36,504 nucleotides of DNA from Bacteroidales bacterium. Its GTDB lineage: Bacteria > Bacteroidota > Bacteroidia > Bacteroidales > VadinHA17. Shown piece by piece: positions 18,463 through 25,510 of the stretch. Numbering within the stretch: position 1 is the stretch's first letter; each line of letters begins with the position of its first letter. The stretch spans positions 1 to 36,504 of the forward strand of contig JALONU010000003.1 of NCBI GenBank assembly GCA_025454775.1, read 5' to 3'. Both the position numbers and the translations under genes were made by a program. The notes beneath the pieces were generated by a model that had not been told where the DNA came from, did no database searches, and saw nothing but the letters and a program-made list of their open reading frames with translations.

Positions 18463-19374
18463 TCAGTAGGCCAGTATCCGGCTTTTCTCCCTGCCCGAAC
18501 CTTTAATCCATATCTTGTTGCTGTAAACATCAACAACTGCAAAGCTGTTTTCCGCAGCGGTTTCCACCATCCCTTTCATTGTGATGAAATGGATCTGGTT
18601 GAAATTGCCATAGCTGCCGGCATGATTGTGTCCGCTGAACCATGCTATTATGTTATGGTAATTCAGCAGAAGTGTATTTATATCCTTGTAATTGAGCAGG
18701 TTATGCACATTATCGGGCCACACTGGGAAGTGACACAGGATAAATACTCCCTGTTCTGCTGCTGCAGCTTCGTCGAGCTGGGTCTTCAGCCATCCGATCT
18801 GACTTTCGCTGATCCCTCCGTTCCATTCCATTGCGTTCACCGCTCCCGATTTTCTCAGCCCCGCAAGGTAATTCGCATTCAGATCCCTTGATTTCCGGCT
18901 CAGTGCTGCATATGTGCTGACCTCATTGCCATCAAGGACAATGAAGCGGAAGCTCCCGCAGCTGAAGGAATAATACCCTTTTCTTCCCGGGGTATCCAGG
19001 GGGAGCTTTTTCTTCATCCTTTCATCAACAGAGAAGTCATGGTTGCCTCTCACATGGTATACTCTCAGCCCTGAAGACCCCAGGATGTCAAGCATAGGAC
19101 CAAAGGATTCGTAACCACGATCGATCAGGTCGCCAAGGTTGATAACAAAACTTACGGAATCATTCCTGAAGACTCCGACAGCTTCCTGAAGCTTCTCTTT
19201 TGAGAGGTTGTAATACCTTGTTCCTTCAGGACTGCAGTCACAGTACTGAACGTCAGCAACGATGCCGAAGGAAAACAGCGGTTTTTGTCCTTTCAGCTCA
19301 GACATAAAAAAAGGCATTGAGAATAATACAAGTGAGAACACCGATCGCCAGGCCGCTTTTCTGAAATAGTTCAT
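18463..19374 (-). CDS. Exported calcineurin-like phosphoesterase, ADPRibase-Mn (ADP-ribose/CDP-alcohol diphosphatase) type
   Basis: From the ATG at 19374 the protein has 303 residues with a signal or anchor segment (about 8-29). It then has the binuclear-metal phosphoesterase motifs in order: D41-x-Q43 (IVADVQYCD), GDLID (81-85), GNHD (110-113), H215 in CHFPVW and GHNH (248-251). The surrounding text (QEAVGVF, RYYNL, NGGISESQIGWL, VETAAENSFAVVDVY, KGSGRE) resembles the Mn-dependent ADP-ribose/CDP-alcohol diphosphatase (ADPRM) family closely. Members cleave ADP-ribose, CDP-choline and related diphosphates; the real substrate is unknown. The signal sequence places it in the periplasm or on the membrane, unlike the cytosolic animal enzymes. 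The TTG at 19449 is rejected because the ATG at 19374 begins the signal peptide. It follows the J-domain gene by 16 nt and may end the rnf transcription unit. Confidence 0.85.
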   Translation of the reverse strand: MNYFRKAAWRSVFSLVLFSMPFFMSELKGQKPLFSFGIVADVQYCDCSPEGTRYYNLSKEKLQEAVGVFRNDSVSFVINLGDLIDRGYESFGPMLDILGSSGLRVYHVRGNHDFSVDERMKKKLPLDTPGRKGYYSFSCGSFRFIVLDGNEVSTYAALSRKSRDLNANYLAGLRKSGAVNAMEWNGGISESQIGWLKTQLDEAAAAEQGVFILCHFPVWPDNVHNLLNYKDINTLLLNYHNIIAWFSGHNHAGSYGNFNQIHFITMKGMVETAAENSFAVVDVYSNKIWIKGSGREKSRILAY

Positions 19375-19390
19375 TCGTGATACTTTCCCG

Positions 19391-19954
19391 TTATTTAACT
19401 TTTCCCCTTCTTTTCCTTGAAGATTCGATGTATGATTTGAGGAAAACAATTGATGCGATAAAAAGGATCATGCCAACAGAGAGAAGCACCAGAAAAACGA
19501 TCACCGTAGGATTCTCTGCGTCGGGGAGGGGATGATTCAGCCTGTAAATATAACCTATGATTGTATAGAGTACGATTATAACCGAGATGGTGGTTGCGAA
19601 GATTATGGTTGTGCCATCGAGTATCCTTGTTGTTTTATATAACCTGGTTTTCTGGAATCTGGCATACGATGCCCTGGCGTAAGCATTGGCTCTTCTTCTC
19701 GCCATGTCCTGCCTGTACCTCCTCCAGTTCTCCATAGCCTGCCTGTAGACTTCTTCATCATACTCATCCATACCATAATGGGCTATCAGGAATTCATAGG
19801 CTTCAGTTGCCTGAATGAACATTTCCTTTGCATCGGGAGCATGGTTGATGTCGGGATGATACATCCTCGCCTTTAACCGGTATGCCTTTTTGATCTCGTC
19901 GATGGAGGCACCGGCTTCAAGCCCGAGTAAACGGTAATAATCAGAGGATGTCAT
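19391..19954 (-). CDS. Membrane-anchored J-domain protein
   Basis: The 187-residue protein begins with a J-domain (about 1-65) carrying the essential HPD tripeptide in [16 protein letters not shown], so it should stimulate an Hsp70/DnaK ATPase. An Arg-rich amphipathic stretch (about 85-105) follows, then two membrane helices (about 113-137 and 148-170) and a basic tail. It lacks the Gly/Phe and zinc regions of DnaJ, so it is a specialised type III J-protein working at the inner membrane. It lies 38 bp after rnfA and 16 nt before the phosphoesterase gene. The start codon (ATG at 19954) sits inside a perfect 12-bp inverted repeat, and a perfect -7 element overlaps the repeat edge. A role in assembling the neighbouring membrane complex is possible but unproven. 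Confidence 0.85.
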   Translation of the reverse strand: MTSSDYYRLLGLEAGASIDEIKKAYRLKARMYHPDINHAPDAKEMFIQATEAYEFLIAHYGMDEYDEEVYRQAMENWRRYRQDMARRRANAYARASYARFQKTRLYKTTRILDGTTIIFATTISVIIVLYTIIGYIYRLNHPLPDAENPTVIVFLVLLSVGMILFIASIVFLKSYIESSRKRRGKVK

Positions 19955-19981
19955 ATTATCGGAGGGGATGATAATATGACA
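19949..19981. repeat. Perfect 12-bp inverted repeat over the J-domain gene start
   Basis: TGTCATATTATC and GATAATATGACA form perfect 12-bp arms around a 9-nt loop (GGAGGGGAT on plus, ATCCCCTCC on minus). The start codon of the J-domain gene lies in the downstream arm, and the -7 element TAACTTTG overlaps the upstream edge. It could be a repressor operator or an mRNA hairpin that hides the start codon; the loop CCTCC could also pair with ribosome-binding sequence. A rough count makes a 12-bp perfect repeat with a loop this short unlikely by chance in 36 kb. Confidence 0.75.
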
Positions 19982-19987
19982 AAGTTA
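19980..19987 (-). promoter_or_regulatory. -7 element upstream of the J-domain gene
   Basis: TAACTTTG on the minus strand is a perfect TAnnTTTG in the 38-bp gap after rnfA. No -33 TTG is seen. If real, transcription starts near 19975, inside the inverted repeat, allowing the last two genes to be expressed apart from rnf. Confidence 0.4.
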
Positions 19988-19992
19988 GTGAT

Positions 19993-20568
19993 TTATTTGA
20001 CTATGCCGGTGAAGCCCATGAAAGCAAGGGCCAGGATGCCTGCTATCACAAGCGAAAGGGGAACTCCCTTCATCCCCTTCGGAACATCGGCAAGTTCAAG
20101 CTGTTCCCTTATGCCTGCAAGAATGATGAGGGCCAGGCCGAAGCCGATGGCTGTGGAGGCTCCGTAGACAACTCCTTCGAGGAGATTGTAATCCTTCTTA
20201 ATCACCAGGATGGCAACGCCCAGAACGGCACAGTTGGTCGTTATCAGCGGAAGGAAGATCCCGAGAGCCTGGTAAAGCGGCTGGCTGATCTTCTTCAGGA
20301 TTATTTCCACCATCTGTACAAGGGCGGCTATGACAAGAATAAAGGTGATTGTCTGCATAAACCCTATACCCAGCTTTTCAAGTATATATGTCTGGATCAG
20401 GTATGTCACCATCGTAGCAAGCACGATAACGAACGTTACGGCCCCTGACATCCCCAAAGCTGTATTAACCTTGTTGGAAACACCCAGGAAGGGGCATACT
20501 CCCAGGTATTGTGCCAGGACCACATTGTTTATGAAAACTGCTGATATTACTATAAGTATATATTCCAT
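19993..20568 (-). CDS. rnfA: Rnf complex subunit A
   Basis: RnfA is one of the two related integral-membrane subunits of the Rnf ferredoxin:NAD oxidoreductase, which drives Na+ or H+ export. The 191-residue protein has about six membrane helices. It keeps the two half-repeat cysteines that bind the intramembrane iron-sulfur centre with RnfE: LAQYLGVCPFLGVS and ITTNCAVLGVAI. Length matches the family. It is the last rnf gene, 12 nt after rnfE. The downstream J-domain gene follows after 38 bp that hold a promoter motif and an inverted repeat. Confidence 0.97.
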   Translation of the reverse strand: MEYILIVISAVFINNVVLAQYLGVCPFLGVSNKVNTALGMSGAVTFVIVLATMVTYLIQTYILEKLGIGFMQTITFILVIAALVQMVEIILKKISQPLYQALGIFLPLITTNCAVLGVAILVIKKDYNLLEGVVYGASTAIGFGLALIILAGIREQLELADVPKGMKGVPLSLVIAGILALAFMGFTGIVK

Positions 20569-20580
20569 GGCCTGCCTTTT

Positions 20581-21162
20581 TTAAGCTTTCTTCAACCGGT
20601 TTACAAGGGCTATCATATATCCAAGGACGATGAATGCACCCGGAGCGAGGATAAATACGAGGATACCGTCGCCTGAGATAAATTTAAATCCGAATATGGA
20701 ACCGCTTCCAAGTATTTCACGGATTGCACCCATGATGCCCAGTGCTATCGTGAATCCAAGACCCATTCCCAAACCGTCCCAGAACGATGAGAGGACAGAG
20801 TTCTTGCTGGCAAAGGCTTCCGCCCGTCCGAGGACTATGCAGTTCACGACTATCAGGGGAATGAAAATTCCCAGCGTTTCGTAGAGTGAAGGCACGTACG
20901 CCTGCATTACGAGGTCCACGATTGTCACAAATGAGGCTATGATGACAATGAAGGCAGGGATTCTGACTTTGTCTGGTATCACCCCTGACAGGAGAGCGAT
21001 CACAACGTTCGATCCAATGAGAACGAATGTCGTTGCCACGCCCATCCCCAAACCATTTAGAGCCGATGAGGTGGTCGCGAGAGTAGGGCAGGTGCCCAGC
21101 ACCAGTACCAGTATCGGGTTCTCTTTGATAAAACCTTTTGTAAAATTCTGAAGCTGATTCAT
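20581..21162 (-). CDS. rnfE: Rnf complex subunit E
   Basis: RnfE is the membrane partner and paralogue of RnfA. The 193-residue protein has about six hydrophobic helices and the paired cysteines in VLGTCPTLATTS and VVNCIVLGRAEAFA that hold the iron-sulfur centre in the membrane. Its ATG overlaps the rnfG stop (ATGA, 4 nt). It has an unusually strong ribosome-binding site (AAAGGAGG), which is also the end of the rnfG coding sequence. This coupling fits fixed subunit ratios in the complex. Confidence 0.97.
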   Translation of the reverse strand: MNQLQNFTKGFIKENPILVLVLGTCPTLATTSSALNGLGMGVATTFVLIGSNVVIALLSGVIPDKVRIPAFIVIIASFVTIVDLVMQAYVPSLYETLGIFIPLIVVNCIVLGRAEAFASKNSVLSSFWDGLGMGLGFTIALGIMGAIREILGSGSIFGFKFISGDGILVFILAPGAFIVLGYMIALVNRLKKA

Positions 21163-21734
21163 TTAATGCCTCCTTTCTGAAGAGTGTTATAGGCGCGCTG
21201 CACTGCATCGCAGAACGCTCTTGAACTTATGGTGGCTGCCGTTATTGCATCAACGGGTCCTCCGTCCTTTTTGACCCTCAGCTGAAATGATTCAGGATTC
21301 TTGTTCATGAACTGGTCCTTGAACCCGGGATCAGCCATTTTGGTACCCAGGCCGGGGGTTTCTTTCTGGGAAAGGACGGAGACATTTATTATTGTTCCAT
21401 CCGGACTGAAGCCAGCCATCAGGTTTATATATCCGCTGAAGCCTTCATTGGTAAAAGTGTTCACGGCATAGCCGATTATCTCTCCGTCCTTCTTTGCCGG
21501 GTATACCTCGAGGCTGTCGCCTTCATCCGTGGCCAGCATGAACATCTCTTCGTTGGGATTGTTCGTGAATTCCGGTACAACTTCCCTGATGGCATTAAGC
21601 TTCTTGTTCAGCACCGAAGCTGCAATGGGTTCTTTTGTCAGTTCGTAAACAAATCCCAGTCCTGCCGATGCTCCCAGCGCTATCAGCGTCAGCGACAGTG
21701 CCATGTTCCTGAAGGTAGATTCAGTCTTAGCCAT
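21159..21734 (-). CDS. rnfG: Rnf complex subunit G (covalent FMN)
   Basis: RnfG is anchored by one N-terminal helix (about 10-30) and carries FMN linked to a threonine in a periplasmic domain. The flavinylation motif reads DAITAATIS, giving T168 as the FMN threonine; the more usual text is S/T-G-A-T, so the second position is Ala here. ETPGLGTKM and the FMN-binding domain core are present. Length is 191 residues. The ATG overlaps the rnfD end by 8 nt and the stop overlaps the rnfE start by 4 nt, typical of this operon. No apbE flavin transferase gene lies in the window. Confidence 0.96.
   Translation of the reverse strand: MAKTESTFRNMALSLTLIALGASAGLGFVYELTKEPIAASVLNKKLNAIREVVPEFTNNPNEEMFMLATDEGDSLEVYPAKKDGEIIGYAVNTFTNEGFSGYINLMAGFSPDGTIINVSVLSQKETPGLGTKMADPGFKDQFMNKNPESFQLRVKKDGGPVDAITAATISSRAFCDAVQRAYNTLQKGGIK
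21169..21176 (-). promoter_or_regulatory. Strong Shine-Dalgarno site of rnfE
   Basis: AAAGGAGG on the minus strand stands 6 nt before the rnfE ATG, inside the end of rnfG. Bacteroidota genes usually lack such strong sites, so its presence at this overlapping junction is notable, though the Lys-Gly-Gly codons of rnfG partly dictate it. Confidence 0.6.
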
Positions 21735-22728
21735 TTTTCACAACCTCCCCGAATCTTTTTGGTTTGATATATGCATTCATAAGAGGAACAAATGCGTTCA
21801 TAATAAGGATAGCAAAGGAAACTCCCTCAGGGTATGCGCCCCAGACCCTGATGATCACCGTCAGTATCCCTATTCCGCAGCCGTAGATTATCATAGCCCT
21901 GGGATTCATCGGTGAAGTGACATAATCAGTAGCCATGAATATTGCCCCGAGCAGAACGCCTCCGGCAAGAAGATGGAAAACAGGATCCATGTTCTTTTCA
22001 GGATTTACCAGCCAGAGGATGGAGGTGAAAATGACAATGCTACCTATCACGGAAACAGGGACGTGCCATGTTATTATCTTTTTCCAGAGCAGGTAGATAC
22101 CTCCCAGGATGAGAGCTGCTGCGGCAACTTCACCCATAGAGCCTCCCATATTGCCGAGAAACATCCGGGCAGGTGTTGGTATCTGGGCCAGAAGCTGTTG
22201 TATGGGCTCTCCGTTCTTCAGACCTTCCTTGACGATAGCCAGAGGCGTAGCACCTGTAACAGCATCGAGGTAACCGGTAGCAAAACCTTTTGGGACAGGC
22301 CAGCTTGTCATTTGAACGGGGAAAGAGATAAGCATGAAAACACGTCCGACAAGGGCTGGATTGAAGGGATTGTTGCCCAGACCCCCGAAAGTCATCTTCG
22401 CTATCGCTATCGAAACGAACGCGCCTATTATGATTATGAAAACCGGCAGGTTCGAGGGAACGTTGAACGCAAGGAGCAGGCCGGTCACCACTGCCGAAAA
22501 ATCATTTATTGTTATCTGTCTGCGGAAGACGAATCTCTGGATGAGGTATTCAAATGCCACGCAGGAGAGTACAGAGACAGCTGTTACAATAATGGCCCCG
22601 TAGCCGAAGTAGAAAACGGATGCGAACAGGGCCGGCACCAGCGCAATGATAACCCCCAGCATCAGTTTCCGGGTCGTCTCTTTCCCGTAGACATGAGGAG
22701 AAGGGGATACATTTAATAAATTGCTCAT
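21727..22728 (-). CDS. rnfD: Rnf complex subunit D (covalent FMN)
   Basis: RnfD is a polytopic membrane subunit related to NqrB. The 333-residue protein has about ten hydrophobic segments and the covalent-FMN motif TGAT in DAVTGATPLAIVKEG, giving T161 as the flavin threonine. Other conserved stretches are GLGNNPFNPALVGRVFML and ATDYVTSPMNPRAM. It passes electrons between RnfC/RnfG and the membrane iron-sulfur centre. It starts 13 nt after rnfC, and rnfG begins within its last codons. Confidence 0.97.
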   Translation of the reverse strand: MSNLLNVSPSPHVYGKETTRKLMLGVIIALVPALFASVFYFGYGAIIVTAVSVLSCVAFEYLIQRFVFRRQITINDFSAVVTGLLLAFNVPSNLPVFIIIIGAFVSIAIAKMTFGGLGNNPFNPALVGRVFMLISFPVQMTSWPVPKGFATGYLDAVTGATPLAIVKEGLKNGEPIQQLLAQIPTPARMFLGNMGGSMGEVAAAALILGGIYLLWKKIITWHVPVSVIGSIVIFTSILWLVNPEKNMDPVFHLLAGGVLLGAIFMATDYVTSPMNPRAMIIYGCGIGILTVIIRVWGAYPEGVSFAILIMNAFVPLMNAYIKPKRFGEVVKNG

Positions 22729-22741
22729 GTGGGTATGTTGC

Positions 22742-24076
22742 TTATTTTTTTGTTACTCTTTCACGTGCCATCCTTATTACCGTTGATTTTCCCAGCCGGA
22801 TATAATCAAGAAGCGGTCGGCTTGCCGGGCATTCAAAGCTGCAGGAACCGCATTCCATACAGTCGGTGATCCTTTCCTGTTCCGCCTTCTCAAAGAGACC
22901 TTTCTCCGAGAGGGTCATCAGCAGGTAAGGTTCCAGCCCTATCGGGCATACCGAAACACACCTGGCGCATCTGATGCAAGGTCCGGCTTTGCTCCTGGAA
23001 GAATCACTTTTCGGAAGAACCACTATCCCGGAAGTTCCCTTAACGACAGGCACTTCTGTATTGGCCAGCGCCTTACCCATCATCGGCCCTCCCGACAGGA
23101 TCTTGCCAGTGTCTTCCGGCAGACCGCCTGCAGCCTCAATAAGCCTGCTCACCGGGGTTCCGGTTCTTACAAGGTAATTGCCGGGCCTGGCAAGGGATTT
23201 TCCTGTAACCGTCACTATTCTCTCGAACAGAGGCTTGTTCTTCTGAACGGCTTCATATACTGCAAAGGCAGTTCCGACGTTATGGACCACGCTGTTTACA
23301 TCCAGGGGAAGCTTCCCCGAAGGTACTTCCCTCTTTATCAGGGCTCTGATAAGCTGCTTTTCAGCTCCCTGCGGGTATTTAACTTTCAGCGGGCACACTG
23401 TTATGCCCTGAAAGGCTGATGCCAGCCTCGTCATATGTTCTATAGCATCCTTCTTATTGCTTTCTATGCCCACCAGTGCCCTGGTAACGTTAAGGGCCTT
23501 CATCAGTATTGTGGTTCCGATCAGAACTTCTTCGCCACGTTCAAGCATAAGCCTGTGGTCGGAGGTAAGGTAAGGTTCACATTCGACGCCGTTAATGATA
23601 AGCACATCGCATTTCTTGCCGGCAGGGACCGTAAGCTTGACATGAGAGGGGAAAGTTGCACCTCCCATTCCCACAATTCCAGATGCAGAGCATTTTTTGA
23701 CTATCTCTTCCTGCGACAGGCTGATGCCGGTGACTATTTCTTCGCTTCTGTCTATGCTTTCGATCCATTCATCTCCTTCGACATCAATGAATACTGCAGT
23801 CTGCCTGTACCCTGTTGTGTCTATTATCGTATCGATCTTGCTTACCTTTCCCGATACTGACGAATGTATGAAAGCTGAAACAAAACCTTTACCTTCCGCA
23901 ATTGCCTGTCCGGTTCTGACACTTTCTCCCTTGCTGACTATGACGTTTGCCGGCGCTCCGATATGCTGAGAAACCGGGATCACCACGCTTTTTGGCAGGG
24001 GAAGAACCTCTGTCGGGCAACCTGCAGTAAGCTTGCTCTCCGGTGGATGAACACCTCCTTTTGGAAATGTTTTCAA
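22742..24076 (-). CDS. rnfC: Rnf complex subunit C (NADH-binding, iron-sulfur)
   Basis: RnfC is the soluble NAD(H)-binding subunit. The 444-residue protein has an N-terminal RnfC domain (GGVHPPESKL), a lipoyl-like fold region (GFVSAFIHSSVSGKVSKI), the nucleotide-binding part (GMGGATFPSHVKL, INGVECEPYLTSD), an SLBB-like segment, and two 4Fe-4S motifs near the end: CIRCARCVSVCP and CMECGSCSFECP. The start is TTG at 24076: there is no in-frame ATG between the upstream stop and the conserved GGVHP, and the encoded KTFPKGGVHP matches the normal N-terminus. A perfect AAAGGAGGTG lies just inside the gene but encodes KGGV. rnfB ends 24 nt upstream. Confidence 0.96.
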   Translation of the reverse strand: MKTFPKGGVHPPESKLTAGCPTEVLPLPKSVVIPVSQHIGAPANVIVSKGESVRTGQAIAEGKGFVSAFIHSSVSGKVSKIDTIIDTTGYRQTAVFIDVEGDEWIESIDRSEEIVTGISLSQEEIVKKCSASGIVGMGGATFPSHVKLTVPAGKKCDVLIINGVECEPYLTSDHRLMLERGEEVLIGTTILMKALNVTRALVGIESNKKDAIEHMTRLASAFQGITVCPLKVKYPQGAEKQLIRALIKREVPSGKLPLDVNSVVHNVGTAFAVYEAVQKNKPLFERIVTVTGKSLARPGNYLVRTGTPVSRLIEAAGGLPEDTGKILSGGPMMGKALANTEVPVVKGTSGIVVLPKSDSSRSKAGPCIRCARCVSVCPIGLEPYLLMTLSEKGLFEKAEQERITDCMECGSCSFECPASRPLLDYIRLGKSTVIRMARERVTKK

Positions 24077-24100
24077 TTCTTTATATTTTTTTATTCGACA

Positions 24101-24970
24101 TCATGGTTTAACGGCTGCGCCTTCAGGTTCTGCTTCCGTTTTTGCTTTCCTGGGAGGGAAGTTGATCTCAAGTATGGAACCGGTGGGGCATTCGGTCACG
24201 CATTTCCTGCAGAAGGTACATTTGTAGGAATCGATGTAGGCCAGGTTATTCGCTATGGTTATTGCCTCGAACTTGCACACATTGAAGCACTTGTTACATG
24301 CTATGCAGGCTACCTTGCAGGCTCTCCTGGCCGGACCTCCCTTATCGCAGTTCTGACATGCCACGTAGATCTTGCGGTCTTTTTTTGCTTTCTTTCGCAG
24401 TTCCAGAAGGTGGCGCGGACATGCTTTGACACACGCTCCGCAGGCAGTGCATTTATCATCAATTATTTCAGGCAGCCCGGTAACCGGATTCATATGAAGG
24501 GCATCGAATGTACACGCTCTTTCACAATCCCCGTAACCGAGGCACCCATAGCTGCAGTCGGTCTCGCCAAGGTACAGGCTGTGAGCTATGCGGCAATCAG
24601 GCACTCCGTCATATTTTGTGTTATGAGGTCTGAATTCCGGTGATCCGTTGCAGAGGAGAACCGCTACGGTTGGTTCAACTGCAACTGCTTCTTTTCCCAG
24701 TATCCTTGCAGCTTCTGCCATCACGGGCGCTCCTCCAACCGGACAATTGAGTCCTTCGAAAGTCTCAGCCTTTACCAGTGCTTCCGCGAAATTCCTGCAT
24801 CCTGCAAAACCGCAGCCTCCGCAGTTGGCTGCCGGCAGGACTGCCTGGACCTCGTCGATCCTGGGATCTTCATAAACCTTGAATTTACTGGCGATAAAGT
24901 ACAGGATCACTGCTGATAACAGTGCCAGCAGACTCAGGGTAACAATTGTTATAATGATTGTAATGCTCAT
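24101..24970 (-). CDS. rnfB: Rnf complex subunit B (ferredoxin-accepting, multi iron-sulfur)
   Basis: RnfB receives electrons from reduced ferredoxin. It has one membrane anchor (about 3-27), a 4Fe-4S domain (NCGGCGFAGC with C50, C53, C58, C76), then a cysteine-dense ferredoxin region: C139-C153 (YGCLGYGDCERAC), CTACGACVKACP, a long CQNCD...CIACNKCFNVC stretch and CTFCRKCVTECP. I count 25 cysteines in 289 residues, enough for several clusters and more than short proteobacterial RnfB proteins carry. The ATG at 24970 is chosen over a TTG directly before it. It starts 3 nt after the rseC stop. The C-terminus is a short acidic/basic tail. Confidence 0.97.
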   Translation of the reverse strand: MSITIIITIVTLSLLALLSAVILYFIASKFKVYEDPRIDEVQAVLPAANCGGCGFAGCRNFAEALVKAETFEGLNCPVGGAPVMAEAARILGKEAVAVEPTVAVLLCNGSPEFRPHNTKYDGVPDCRIAHSLYLGETDCSYGCLGYGDCERACTFDALHMNPVTGLPEIIDDKCTACGACVKACPRHLLELRKKAKKDRKIYVACQNCDKGGPARRACKVACIACNKCFNVCKFEAITIANNLAYIDSYKCTFCRKCVTECPTGSILEINFPPRKAKTEAEPEGAAVKP

Positions 24971-24973
24971 CAA

Positions 24974-25396
24974 TCAGTATTTTATGGAGAAGTTGATTTT
25001 CTTTTCTATACGGTGCCTCAACAACCTTAAAATCCCGTACCAGGGGGCAAGGATTGCCAGTGAGAACAACCCTGCGGGGAGTTCCGGGACATCCAGTGAG
25101 ATAAGAACCACCAGTGATGTCACTACCAAAATGAGAGGAATAACATAACCCAACAGCAGGGCGGCATAACCGTCTGACTGCTTCATGAGCACTTTCACTC
25201 TGTCTCCGGGATTTACCTGATAGGATCCTGCTATGTCAACGAGTTTTTCCTTCTTGCCCGATAGGGAGCACGATCCTTCCCCCTGGCATCCGCTGCAGGC
25301 AGATGCTGAAGTTATTCTGACAGTTACGTGGTCGCTGCCTGAAGACTGTATTATTCCGTCGTGCTCTATAGTTTCCATTCCTGCTGCGAAGGACAT
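24974..25396 (-). CDS. RseC/SoxR-reducing family protein, first gene of the rnf operon
   Basis: This 140-residue protein has the RseC layout: an N-terminal soluble part with clustered cysteines (SACSGCQGEGSCSL), a short beta domain (VNPGDRVKVLM), two membrane helices (about 78-99 and 104-122) and a basic tail. In E. coli RseC sits in the inner membrane and acts with the Rnf-like Rsx complex that keeps SoxR reduced. In Bacteroidota it commonly heads the rnf operon, as here, and is probably an accessory factor. The cysteines may carry a metal or cluster. rnfB begins 3 nt after its stop. Its start codon lies in one arm of a short hairpin. Confidence 0.88.
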   Translation of the reverse strand: MSFAAGMETIEHDGIIQSSGSDHVTVRITSASACSGCQGEGSCSLSGKKEKLVDIAGSYQVNPGDRVKVLMKQSDGYAALLLGYVIPLILVVTSLVVLISLDVPELPAGLFSLAILAPWYGILRLLRHRIEKKINFSIKY

Positions 25397-25407
25397 CGGA
25401 ATGTCCT
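25390..25407. other. Short inverted repeat at the rseC start codon
   Basis: AGGACAT and ATGTCCT (7-bp arms, 4-nt loop) place the rseC ATG in the downstream arm of a possible mRNA hairpin. Seven-base repeats arise by chance many times in a window of this length, so the significance is doubtful. It is noted because the J-domain gene at the other end of the cluster has a similar but far stronger arrangement. Confidence 0.3.
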
Positions 25408-25421
25408 GAAAAATCCGAGTG

Positions 25422-25429
25422 CAAATTTA
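25422..25429 (-). promoter_or_regulatory. -7 element of the rnf operon promoter
   Basis: TAAATTTG on the minus strand, a perfect TAnnTTTG, lies 25 nt upstream of the rseC ATG in the 114-bp gap after recG. No TTG lies at the usual -33 distance. It is the best candidate for the rnf operon start. Confidence 0.45.
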
Positions 25430-25510
25430 CAATTCCTGCAAAATGTAATTCTGCCATTTATCATTTTTTGCGGACACCTTATTATTTATTCTGATTATAA
25501 ATAACTCCCG

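Noticed and set aside
21973-22716. 247-codon plus-strand open frame
   Set aside because: It is the antisense shadow of rnfD and its composition (His/Arg/Tyr-rich) is unlike a real protein.
24046-24066. Perfect AAAGGAGGTG inside the start of rnfC, considered as the ribosome site of a later start
   Set aside because: It encodes the conserved KGGV and no ATG, GTG or TTG stands at a suitable distance downstream in frame.
25482-25504. AT-only inverted repeat (8-bp arms, 7-nt loop) after recG, considered as a terminator
   Set aside because: The stem has no G-C pairs and no T-run follows on the minus strand; it is probably low-complexity symmetry.
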